From JAOTYV01 sp041557595 (GTDB lineage: Bacteria > Pseudomonadota > Alphaproteobacteria > UBA8366), in assembly GCA_041557595.1 (NCBI GenBank), contig JBFFGE010000034.1, forward strand, positions 1 through 29,776: a stretch of DNA of 29,776 bases, given 5' to 3'. Shown one piece after another: positions 23,328-29,776 of this stretch. A program made the translations under genes and the position numbers. How positions within the stretch are numbered: position 1 is the stretch's first letter; the number at the start of each line of letters is the position of its first letter. Below the pieces are notes generated by a model that did no database searches, had not been told where the DNA came from, and was given only the letters and a program-made list of their open reading frames with translations.

Positions 23328-24728
23328 TCAGGCGGCGGCGGAATTCTCGAATGTAAGGGAAACCCGGAGCCCCGGTTGGTTGTCGGTAAGACAGAGCGCG
23401 GCTTCGTGCAGCCGCGCGGTCGCGGCAACCTGGCTCAGGCCGAGCCCGCTGCCGGGGGTGCTGCGGCTGGCATCGAGCCGGGCAAAGCGGTGGAGCACCC
23501 GGTCGCGGTCGGACTCCGGTATTCCGGGTCCGTTGTCCGCGACGGTCAGTTGCGGTCCTTCGGCGGTCTGGGCGACGGCAATGGTGATCGCCCCGCTGTC
23601 CGGTGTGTGGGTCAGCGCGTTGTCCAGCAGGTTGCTGATGGCTTGGGACAACAAATTGCGGTCGCCGCGAACCAGGCACCCCTCGGCGATCTCGGTGGTC
23701 AACTTCTGGCCGCGCTGCTCGGCCGCCGCGTCATACAACTCGGCAGCGTCCCGGGCGAGCGCGCCGAGGTCGAGGGTTTCGAAACCGTCCTTGAGCGCGC
23801 CCGATTCCGCCAGAGAAATGGCAAGCAGGGAATTGAACGTCTCGAGGATGCCGTCGGTTTCTTCAATGGTTTTTTCCAGCGTCTCGCGATACCGGACCGG
23901 GTCGGGCGCCGCCCGCAGCGTCATCTCGAGGCGGCCGCGAAGGCGTGAAATCGGGCTCCGCAAATCATGGGCGATGTTGTCGGCGACGCCGCGCATGCCG
24001 TCCATCAGCCGCTCGATCTGATCGAGCATTTCGTTGAGATTGTCAGCGAGCCGGTCGAATTCGTCGTCGGTTCCCGTCAACGGCATGCGCTGCGACAAAT
24101 CGCCGTGCAGGATGGCGCGGCTGCTGTCGCCGATGGCATCGATCCGGCGCAGGAAATTGCGGCTCAGCAAGTATCCGCCGCCCAGCCCGAGAATCACCGT
24201 CATCAGCAGCGCCCAGACCAGCGTCTCGGTAATGCTCTTGCGAAAGGCGGTCCGTTCGGTGAGGTCGCGGCCAACCAGCAGGTGATACCCGCCGGGGAGC
24301 AGGAAGGTGCGGCCGCGGGCGATCTGCGGAGGTTCGCCGGGATCGCTGGCCTGGCCGAACCGGAAATCGATCCAGCGCGGATCGCCCTGCGCTTCGGCCG
24401 GCCATTGCGTCAGGTTCCCGGCGAGTGGCGCATAAAAAGGTGTGGTCAGGATATAGAGGTTGCGGCGGCCGCTGATTCCGGCGCTGCGGGTGCGGATGAC
24501 TTCCGCCAGCCCCGCCAGGTCGCGCGCCTTGTATTGTTCGGCCAATCCGATGATTTCGGCTTCGATGGTATCGTCGCCTTGGGTGTCGATGACGGCGATC
24601 GTATTCCAATAGAGGAAGGCAAGGACACCGCACACGGAAAGGGCGAACACTGTCATATAGATGACGGCGTAGCGGAAGGTCGACGTGTGCAGCAGGCTAG
24701 TCGGCTTCACGGAGACAATATCCCGCAC
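23328..24728 (-). CDS. Two-component sensor histidine kinase (HAMP, HisKA, HATPase)
   Basis: Membrane-bound sensor kinase of 466 residues. A first membrane helix (about residues 20-46) and a second (168-189) flank a periplasmic sensor domain of about 120 residues. A HAMP linker (190-245) leads to the HisKA domain with phosphoacceptor His254 in NIAHDLRSP and a HATPase domain with N-box NLLDN (366-370), G1 DNGPG (398-402) and G2 GSGLGL (426-431). It overlaps the response-regulator stop, so the two are one operon. The start is uncertain: GTG 24728 gives the longest protein and GTG 24710 would remove six residues. The signal is unknown; the periplasmic domain matches no sensor type I can name. 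Confidence 0.9.
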   Translation of the reverse strand: MRDIVSVKPTSLLHTSTFRYAVIYMTVFALSVCGVLAFLYWNTIAVIDTQGDDTIEAEIIGLAEQYKARDLAGLAEVIRTRSAGISGRRNLYILTTPFYAPLAGNLTQWPAEAQGDPRWIDFRFGQASDPGEPPQIARGRTFLLPGGYHLLVGRDLTERTAFRKSITETLVWALLMTVILGLGGGYLLSRNFLRRIDAIGDSSRAILHGDLSQRMPLTGTDDEFDRLADNLNEMLDQIERLMDGMRGVADNIAHDLRSPISRLRGRLEMTLRAAPDPVRYRETLEKTIEETDGILETFNSLLAISLAESGALKDGFETLDLGALARDAAELYDAAAEQRGQKLTTEIAEGCLVRGDRNLLSQAISNLLDNALTHTPDSGAITIAVAQTAEGPQLTVADNGPGIPESDRDRVLHRFARLDASRSTPGSGLGLSQVAATARLHEAALCLTDNQPGLRVSLTFENSAAA

Positions 24729-25377
24729 CCCGCACCGTGTGCAGCAAGGGCTGGTCGAAATCCTTGTCGAGCTTCTGGCGCAGCCGGCTGATCTGCACGT
24801 CGATGACGCCAGTCTTCGGGTCGAAATGGTAGTTCCAGACCGCCTCCAGCAACATCGTACGGGTGACCACCTGACCGGAGTGGCGCATCAGAAATTCGAG
24901 AATTTGAAACTCCCGCGGCAGCAGGTCGATCGGGTGGCCGTCGCGCGTGACCTGGCGGGTCAGCAGGTTCATCTCGAGCCCGCCAACGCGAAGATGTGCG
25001 TCCGCGGTCGGCGCCGACTGGCCGCGGCGCAGCAATGCTTCGAGCCGCGCCTGCAATTCGGAAAAGGCGTAGGGTTTGGTCAGGTAATCGTCGCCGCCGG
25101 CCCGCAGCCCGTCCACCCGATCGGTCACCTTGTCCATTGCGCTCAGAATGAGGACCGGCGTGTCGATGTCTTCCTTGCGCAACAATCCGATCAAGTTCAG
25201 CCCGTCGACGCCCGGCAACATGCGATCGACGATCATTGCCGCATAGGATTCGGTGGTCGCCAGATGCAGCCCGTCCGGCCCTGTGGCTGCATGGTCGACG
25301 ACATAGCCCGCTTCCTGCAGCCCCTTGGTCAGGAAACCGGCGGCTTCGCGATCGTCCTCTATCAGCAGAATTCGCAT
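24697..25377 (-). CDS. OmpR/PhoB-family response regulator
   Basis: DNA-binding response regulator of 226 residues. The receiver domain (1-118) has the acidic pocket Glu7-Asp8-Asp9, phosphoacceptor Asp51 (IVDRMLPG) and Lys101 (LTKPYAF). The C-terminal winged-helix domain (about 125-224) shows the OmpR-type pattern LLPREFQILEFLMRHSGQVVTRTMLLEAVW, DVQISRLRQKLD and VRGAGYCL. ATG 25377 starts exactly at the conserved MRILLIEDD; the longer frame upstream is not conserved. It is transcribed divergently from the luciferase-like monooxygenase array, 196 bases away, and could regulate it. That regulatory link is only an inference from position. Confidence 0.92.
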   Translation of the reverse strand: MRILLIEDDREAAGFLTKGLQEAGYVVDHAATGPDGLHLATTESYAAMIVDRMLPGVDGLNLIGLLRKEDIDTPVLILSAMDKVTDRVDGLRAGGDDYLTKPYAFSELQARLEALLRRGQSAPTADAHLRVGGLEMNLLTRQVTRDGHPIDLLPREFQILEFLMRHSGQVVTRTMLLEAVWNYHFDPKTGVIDVQISRLRQKLDKDFDQPLLHTVRGAGYCLREAD

Positions 25378-25573
25378 GATGCATCCGCTCGTTGCCGAAG
25401 ATAAATGAGGTGGACGGCCCGTTTTGACAAGGTTCGGTGCTGAATTCGCCCTTGGCGGCATGACAGCGCATACGGGAAACGGCTATTGTGGCGCTGGCCA
25501 AATCCGGCCGGTCACGGCGGCCCGCCGCCGCGGGATGCCACACGGCACTACCAAATCCATCAGGGAGGATAAT

Positions 25574-26596
25574 ATGGCGGATATGCAATTCGGCCTCATG
25601 ATGCGCGGGCAGTTTCCCGCCGAGGATGACATGCAACAGCGCTTTGCTGAATTGATGGAACAGGCGCGCACCGCCAACAAGCTCGGCTACGCCAGCCTGA
25701 CCAACGGCATGCATTACAGTTCGGCGCCCTTTCAGGATTTTCAGCAAATGCCCTTCCTGTCTCGGATCATGGCGGAAGCGCCCGGCATGCGGCTAAACTT
25801 CGGCATCATCCTGCTGTCGCTGTCGAAACCGCTCGATATCGCCGAATGCCTGGCGACGGTCGATGTGCTGAGCGGCGGCAAGGTGATCTTCGGCGCGGCG
25901 CTGGGCTATCGCGAAGTCGAATTCCTTGCTTTCGGCACGTCGCAGAAGGAGCGGGTCCTGCGATTCGAAGAGAATCTGGAGGCGATCAAACGCCTGTGGA
26001 CGGAAGACACGGTCGACATGAAAGGCTCGCATTTCGAATTGAAGGGCGCGTCGTGCGCCCTCAAGCCTATCCAGAAACCGCATCCGCCGATCTGGATCGG
26101 CGCCAACGCGGACCCGGCCATCGAACGCGCGGCCCGGATTGGCGATTGCTGGTACGTCAATCCGCACAACCGGATCGATACGATCATCCGCCAGACCGAA
26201 CTATACCGGCGCGCGCTCGACGCCTGCGGCAAGCCCTTCCCCGACGAATTCCCGGCGCGCCGCGAAGTCTTCGTGGCGGAAAGCCGTGAAAAGGCGATGG
26301 AGCTGTGCAAACCGTTCCTGAAGAAAAAATACGCCGCCTATCATGAATGGGGGCAGGACAAGGCGATGCCGGAAGGCGACGACGATCTGGGTCTCGATTT
26401 CGACGATCTGGTGCGCGACCGCTTTCTTATCGGCTCGCCCGACGAAGTTGCCGAACAAATGATCGATCTCAACAGGCAGACCGGCATCAACCACCTGATC
26501 ATGAGCGTACAGTGGCCGGGCATGCCGCAAAGCATGGTGCTGGACGTTCTCCATATGCTGGCGGAAGACGTCTTTCCGAAAGTGCGGCAGGGCTGA
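25574..26596 (+). CDS. LLM-class flavin-dependent oxidoreductase (paralog 1)
   Basis: Bacterial-luciferase-like monooxygenase of 340 residues, a TIM-barrel enzyme that uses reduced flavin (FMN or F420) and, in most members, O2. Family features: an early hydrophobic strand (FGLMMRG), the segment KPLDIAECLATVDVLSGGK followed by GYREVEF, and PPIWIGANADPAIERAARIGD (flavin/phosphate-binding area). The C-terminus reads QWPGMPQSMVLDVL...VFPKVRQG and is shared with its neighbours. AGGGAGG lies seven bases before ATG 25574. It is the first of four tandem paralogs on one transcript (next gap 18 bases). The substrate is unknown; relatives oxidise alkanesulfonates, terpenes, nitrilotriacetate, pristinamycin precursors and others. 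Confidence 0.9.
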   Translation: MADMQFGLMMRGQFPAEDDMQQRFAELMEQARTANKLGYASLTNGMHYSSAPFQDFQQMPFLSRIMAEAPGMRLNFGIILLSLSKPLDIAECLATVDVLSGGKVIFGAALGYREVEFLAFGTSQKERVLRFEENLEAIKRLWTEDTVDMKGSHFELKGASCALKPIQKPHPPIWIGANADPAIERAARIGDCWYVNPHNRIDTIIRQTELYRRALDACGKPFPDEFPARREVFVAESREKAMELCKPFLKKKYAAYHEWGQDKAMPEGDDDLGLDFDDLVRDRFLIGSPDEVAEQMIDLNRQTGINHLIMSVQWPGMPQSMVLDVLHMLAEDVFPKVRQG

Positions 26597-26614
26597 TAGA
26601 AGGGCGAGGACAGG

Positions 26615-27640
26615 ATGACCACGATGCAATTCGGCGTCATGCAGCGCGGAGTCTTTCCGCAGGGCGAGGACATGCGCGCGCGCTTCGGCGAGCTGATGGA
26701 GCAGGCTCGGTTGATGGAAAAGCTCGGCTACGATTCCATTACCAAGGGCTCGCATTATTCCACCTATCCGATGCATGAGATGATGCAAATTCCCTATCTC
26801 TGCCGCGTCATGGCGGAGGCGCCGAGCCTGCGGCTCAATGCGGGGATCGTCCTGCTCGCCTTGCAGAAGCCGCTGGATGTCGCCGAACAGTTCGCGACCA
26901 TGGATTTGATGTCGGGCGGCCGCATGATTTTCGGCTGCGCGCTCGGATACCGCGATGTGGAATATAAGGGGTTCGGCGTGCCGCGCGGCGCCGGCCGCAA
27001 ACGCTTCGAGGAAAATCTCGAGGCGGTGAAGCGGCTGTGGAGCGGCGAACCGGTGTCGATGAAAGGCTCGCATTTCGAACTCGACGGCGCGCGCATCTCG
27101 GTGCCGCTGGTGCAAAAACCGCACCCGCCGATCTGGGTCGGCGCCAATGCGGACCCGGCGATCGAACGGGCCGCCCGGCTCGGCGATTGCTGGTACGTCA
27201 ACCCGCATCAGCGGCTCGACACGCTCGAACGCCAACTCGTGCTCTACAAGCGTACGCTCGACGAGGAAGGCAAGCCGTTCCCCGCGGAGTTCCCGATCCG
27301 GCGCGAGGTGTTCTGCGCGCCGACCCACGAGGAAGCCATCCGCATCGCCGGTCCTTCCCTCAAGAGCATGTACGAAGCCTATGAGGAGTGGGGTCAGGAC
27401 AAGGTCATGCCGGAAGGCGACAATGATATCAGCATGCGCTACGCGGAACTCGCCAAGGGGCGCTTCATCGTCGGCTCGCCCGACGAGGTCGCCGAGGAGA
27501 TGCTGCATTATCACCGGGTGCTCGGCGTGAACCACATCATCATGAGCGTCCAAGGCACCGGCCTGCCGCAGAGCCAGACCCTGGAAACCCTCGAGCTGAT
27601 CGCGGCCGAGGTGTTCCCGAAGGTGCGCCAGGGATTGTGA
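26615..27640 (+). CDS. LLM-class flavin-dependent oxidoreductase (paralog 2)
   Basis: Second luciferase-like monooxygenase, 341 residues, clearly homologous along its whole length to the gene before it. Shared blocks include KPLDVAEQFATMDLMSGGR, LGYRDVEYKGFGV, SMKGSHFELDGARI and PPIWVGANADPAIERAARLGDCW, then EEWGQDKVMPEGDND and the C-terminal VFPKVRQG. Where the others carry QWPGMPQS it has QGTGLPQS, so its active-site rim or dimer contact may differ. The gap to the previous gene is 18 bases and GGGCGAGGA precedes the ATG. Copies with this much divergence suggest different substrates rather than gene dosage. Confidence 0.9.
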   Translation: MTTMQFGVMQRGVFPQGEDMRARFGELMEQARLMEKLGYDSITKGSHYSTYPMHEMMQIPYLCRVMAEAPSLRLNAGIVLLALQKPLDVAEQFATMDLMSGGRMIFGCALGYRDVEYKGFGVPRGAGRKRFEENLEAVKRLWSGEPVSMKGSHFELDGARISVPLVQKPHPPIWVGANADPAIERAARLGDCWYVNPHQRLDTLERQLVLYKRTLDEEGKPFPAEFPIRREVFCAPTHEEAIRIAGPSLKSMYEAYEEWGQDKVMPEGDNDISMRYAELAKGRFIVGSPDEVAEEMLHYHRVLGVNHIIMSVQGTGLPQSQTLETLELIAAEVFPKVRQGL

Positions 27641-27677
27641 GGCACGCGATGACGCCATCCACGGCCTGGAGGAGATA

Positions 27678-28703
27678 ATGGCGAAATTCGATTTCGGCAT
27701 CATGACGCGCGCGCAATACCGTCGGGACGAGGATATCCCGGCCCGGTTCGACGAATTGATGGAACAGGCTAGGCTTGCCGACAAACTGGGTTATGTCTCC
27801 TTCGTCAAGGGACAGCATTTCAGCAGCGACCCGTTCTACGAGTTCCAGCAAATTCCCCTGCTCTGCCGCATCACCGCCGAGGCCCCCAGCTTGCGGCTGG
27901 TCACGGGAATCAATCTTCTGACCCTCCACAAACCGCTCGACATCGCCGAGCAGATTGCGACGCTCGATTTGATGAGCGGCGGCAAGGTTGTGTTCGGCTG
28001 CGGTCTCGGCTACCGCGACGTCGAGTACAAGGCGTTCGGCGTGCCCAAGGGGCTGGGCGCCAGACGCTTCGAGGAAAATCTCGAGGCGATGAAGAAGCTG
28101 TTCGCCGGCGGCCCCGTGACCATGAAGGGCTCGCATTTCGAATTGGACGAAGCGCGGCTGTCGGTACCGCTGGTGCAGTCGCCGCGGCCGCCGATCTGGA
28201 TCGGCGCCAATGCCGACGTGGCGATCAAGCGGGCGGCGCGGCTGGGTGACTGCTGGTATATCAGCGCGCATCACCGCTTCGACACGCTGCAGCGGCAAGT
28301 CGATCTGTACAAGCGCGAGCTGGACCGGCTGGGCAAACCCTATCCGACGGAAGTCCCCTTCCGCCGCGAAACCTTCGTCGCCAATTCGCGCGAAGAGGCG
28401 ATCGAAATGGTCCGGCCCTATCTCGGACTGAAATACCAAGCGTATCACCAATGGGGTCAGGACAAGGTAATGCCCGAGGGCGACAACGATCTGGGGCAGG
28501 AATTCAATGACCTCCTCCAAGGCCGCTTCGTGCTTGGATCGCCGGAACAGGTGGCCGAGGAGATCATAAAATTCAACCGAGCCTTCGGCGTCAATCACAT
28601 GCCGCTGTGCCTGCAATGGCCGGGCATGCCGCAAAGCATGACGCTGGAGGCGATGCACCGTTTCGCGGAAGAAGTGCTGCCGCTGGTGCGGCAAGGCATC
28701 TAG
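27678..28703 (+). CDS. LLM-class flavin-dependent oxidoreductase (paralog 3)
   Basis: Third luciferase-like monooxygenase, 341 residues. It has the family blocks KPLDIAEQIATLDLMSGGK, GLGYRDVEYKAFGV, MKGSHFELDEARLS and PPIWIGANADVAIKRAARLGDCWY, and the C-terminal QWPGMPQSMTLEAMHRFAEE ending LVRQGI. It seems nearer to paralog 2 than to paralog 1 in the GLGARRFEENLEA region. The ATG at 27678 has GGAGGAG upstream. The gap to the previous gene is 37 bases, so it lies in the same transcript. Substrate unknown. The intact C-terminus makes it a good reference for what paralog 4 has lost. Confidence 0.9.
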   Translation: MAKFDFGIMTRAQYRRDEDIPARFDELMEQARLADKLGYVSFVKGQHFSSDPFYEFQQIPLLCRITAEAPSLRLVTGINLLTLHKPLDIAEQIATLDLMSGGKVVFGCGLGYRDVEYKAFGVPKGLGARRFEENLEAMKKLFAGGPVTMKGSHFELDEARLSVPLVQSPRPPIWIGANADVAIKRAARLGDCWYISAHHRFDTLQRQVDLYKRELDRLGKPYPTEVPFRRETFVANSREEAIEMVRPYLGLKYQAYHQWGQDKVMPEGDNDLGQEFNDLLQGRFVLGSPEQVAEEIIKFNRAFGVNHMPLCLQWPGMPQSMTLEAMHRFAEEVLPLVRQGI

Positions 28704-28728
28704 CGGGAAAATTTAGGGAGAGCGGCGA

Positions 28729-29706
28729 ATGCCCAGCTCCGGAAAAATGAAATACTGCCTCGGCATGCGCACGCAATATCCGCAGGGCGACGACATGGTG
28801 GCGCGCTGCGAGCATCAACTGGCGCAGGCGCGGCTCGCCGATGCGATCGGTTTCGACAGTTTGATGAAGAGCCAGCATCTGGCCGGCTATCCGCTGCAGG
28901 AATTTCAACAGGTGCCGTTCCTCGCCCGGGTCATGGCCGAGGCACCGGGGCTGCGGCTGCTCACCGGCATCGTGCTGCTGTCGATGCACAAGCCGCTCGA
29001 CATTGCCGAACAACTGGCGACGCTCGATGTGATGTCCGGCGGCAAGCTGATCTTCGGCGCCGGGCTCGGCTACCGCGAGGTGGAGTTCAAGGCGTTCGGC
29101 ACGACCCAGAAGGATCGCGTGCCGCGGTTCGTCGAAAACCTCGAGGCGATCAGGCGGCTCTGGACCGAGGACGAAGTCAGCATGAAGGGGTCGCATTTCG
29201 AGCTCGACCGGGTGCGCGTGTCGCTGAAGCCGGCGCAAAAGCCGCATCCGCCGATCTGGATCGGCGCCAATGCGGACGGTGCAATTCGCCGCGCCGCCGC
29301 GCTCGGCGATTCGTGGTTCATCAATCCGCATCAGAAGATGGAAACGATCGAACGTCAGCTCGATGTCTATCGCCGCGCGCTCGATGACGCGGATAAGCCG
29401 TTTCCCGCCGAGCTGCCGCTGGCCCGCGAAGTATTTATCGCGCCGAGCCGCGAGGACGCCATGCGCCAATGCGGACCGTTCCTGGCCGAGAAATATAAAA
29501 TCTACCACCAGTGGGGACAGGGCAAGGCGATGCCCGAAGGCGACAACGATCTGTCGCTGGCGCTGGAGGAACTGCACGAAGACCGGTTCCTGCTCGGCCC
29601 GGCGGATCAGATCGCCGAAGAACTCATTCGCTATCGGCGCCGCCTCGGGATCAACTATATGGACTTGCCGGGAAAAAGTGGAGGGACTTTTGATAGCCTA
29701 AGCTAA
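28729..29706 (+). CDS. LLM-class flavin-dependent oxidoreductase (paralog 4), 3'-truncated by IS
   Basis: Fourth luciferase-like monooxygenase. It matches its three neighbours up to residue 310 (RRRLGINY), then diverges abruptly. The break coincides with base 29660, where the terminal repeat of an IS3-family element begins. The last 15 residues (MDLPGKSGGTFDSLS) are therefore encoded by the IS and end at TAA 29704-29706. About 30 C-terminal residues, including the shared WPGMP and VRQG region, are missing. GGGAGAG precedes ATG 28729, 25 bases after paralog 3. The barrel core is mostly present, but the lost end is conserved in all neighbours, so the product is probably impaired. Upstream codons show no other damage, which suggests a recent insertion. 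Confidence 0.85.
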   Translation: MPSSGKMKYCLGMRTQYPQGDDMVARCEHQLAQARLADAIGFDSLMKSQHLAGYPLQEFQQVPFLARVMAEAPGLRLLTGIVLLSMHKPLDIAEQLATLDVMSGGKLIFGAGLGYREVEFKAFGTTQKDRVPRFVENLEAIRRLWTEDEVSMKGSHFELDRVRVSLKPAQKPHPPIWIGANADGAIRRAAALGDSWFINPHQKMETIERQLDVYRRALDDADKPFPAELPLAREVFIAPSREDAMRQCGPFLAEKYKIYHQWGQGKAMPEGDNDLSLALEELHEDRFLLGPADQIAEELIRYRRRLGINYMDLPGKSGGTFDSLS

Positions 29707-29776
29707 TCAGGAGGACCTTATGACTGGACGAGCAAGACGAGATTTCACGGAGGATTTCAGGCGCGAGGCGGTGCGT
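29660..29776 (+). mobile_element. IS3-family insertion sequence, left end (partial)
   Basis: Left-hand end of an insertion sequence cut by the window edge. It begins with TGGACTTGCC at 29660-29669, the same outer ten bases as the inverted repeat ending at base 140. It continues with 12 matches in the next 20 positions, then carries an orfA start. The boundary is supported by the abrupt loss of homology in the monooxygenase gene at this base. Together with the fragment at 1-140 it indicates two copies of one IS type in direct orientation, about 29.5 kb apart, or a sequence assembled up to a repeated IS. Confidence 0.85.
29720..29776 (+). CDS. IS3-family transposase OrfA, N-terminal fragment
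   Basis: The first 19 codons of a small helix-turn-helix OrfA of the IS3 family, reading MTGRARRDFTEDFRREAVR before the window ends. A basic start followed by F-x-x-D/E-F-R-x-E-A-V is typical of the Transposase_8 (HTH_Tnp_1) domain. CAGGAGG lies six bases upstream of ATG 29720. In IS3 elements OrfA is joined to OrfB by programmed -1 frameshifting; the OrfB end of the same IS type is seen at 3-125. Confidence 0.85.
   Translation, partial: MTGRARRDFTEDFRREAVR

Noticed and set aside
25424..25429. TTGACA as -35 box of the monooxygenase operon
   Set aside because: No acceptable -10 hexamer lies 16-18 bases downstream, so I do not call a promoter.
26201..27784. Long minus-strand open frame opposite the monooxygenase array
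   Set aside because: Antisense shadow; its internal repetition merely reflects the tandem paralogs on the other strand.
1..29776. A circular molecule carrying a single IS copy that joins the two window ends
   Set aside because: A simple insertion would split one gene, yet the flanks are two different genes (flippase-like and LLM monooxygenase). Two copies, or a deletion between copies, are needed to explain it.

Overview
The window is a GC-rich bacterial segment with dense, short-spaced genes and AGGAG-type ribosome binding sites. A cobA–DUF2849–cysI–DUF934 sulfite-reduction operon, a B12-riboswitch-controlled btu operon, an AidB-type acyl-CoA dehydrogenase and an array of luciferase-like monooxygenases together suggest an alphaproteobacterium. 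I cannot fix the genus. No rRNA, tRNA or CRISPR array was seen.

Both window ends lie inside IS3-family insertion sequences in the same orientation. The left edge holds the 3' end of a transposase orfB and a terminal repeat ending at base 140. The right edge holds a matching terminal repeat from base 29660 and the first 19 codons of an orfA. The two repeats agree at about 22 of 30 positions, including the first 10. Each IS breaks a host gene: a flippase-like membrane protein on the left (N-terminus lost) and the fourth luciferase-like monooxygenase on the right (C-terminus lost).

Layout. 141-2919 (+): truncated flippase-like gene and a polytopic GT-C-like membrane protein. 2985-7356: a small unknown protein (-), an SDR oxidoreductase (+), a DUF853/HerA-like ATPase (-), then a secreted unknown protein and a Sel1-repeat protein (+). 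7383-13440 (-): cobalamin riboswitch, btuB, btuF-, btuC- and btuD-like genes and tonB, each junction overlapping by four bases, closed by an intrinsic terminator. 13613-17314 (+): a thioredoxin-domain fusion protein, a UGSC-type selenoprotein and aidB. 17479-18729 (+): a cyclopropane-fatty-acid-synthase-type methyltransferase. 18800-22991 (-): cobA, DUF2849, cysI, DUF934, then a TauD-type dioxygenase. 23328-25377 (-): an OmpR-family response regulator and its histidine kinase. 25574-29659 (+): four tandem luciferase-like flavin monooxygenases, divergent from the two-component pair.

The most notable item is the gene at 15083-15610. An in-frame TGA at 15356-15358 splits what is clearly one protein. 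It gives the motif Asp-Sec-Gly-Ser-Cys-Thr-Ser-Cys and is followed 18 nt later by the loop of a 7-bp hairpin with an AGUUU loop, a good bacterial SECIS candidate. A standard gene caller would truncate the protein at 91 residues. The gene directly upstream encodes a thioredoxin-type CPTC domain fused to a large domain of unknown function, so the pair looks like a redox-linked enzyme system that depends on selenocysteine. Other themes are B12 uptake and sulfur metabolism, where TauD and perhaps the monooxygenases could release sulfite for CysI.
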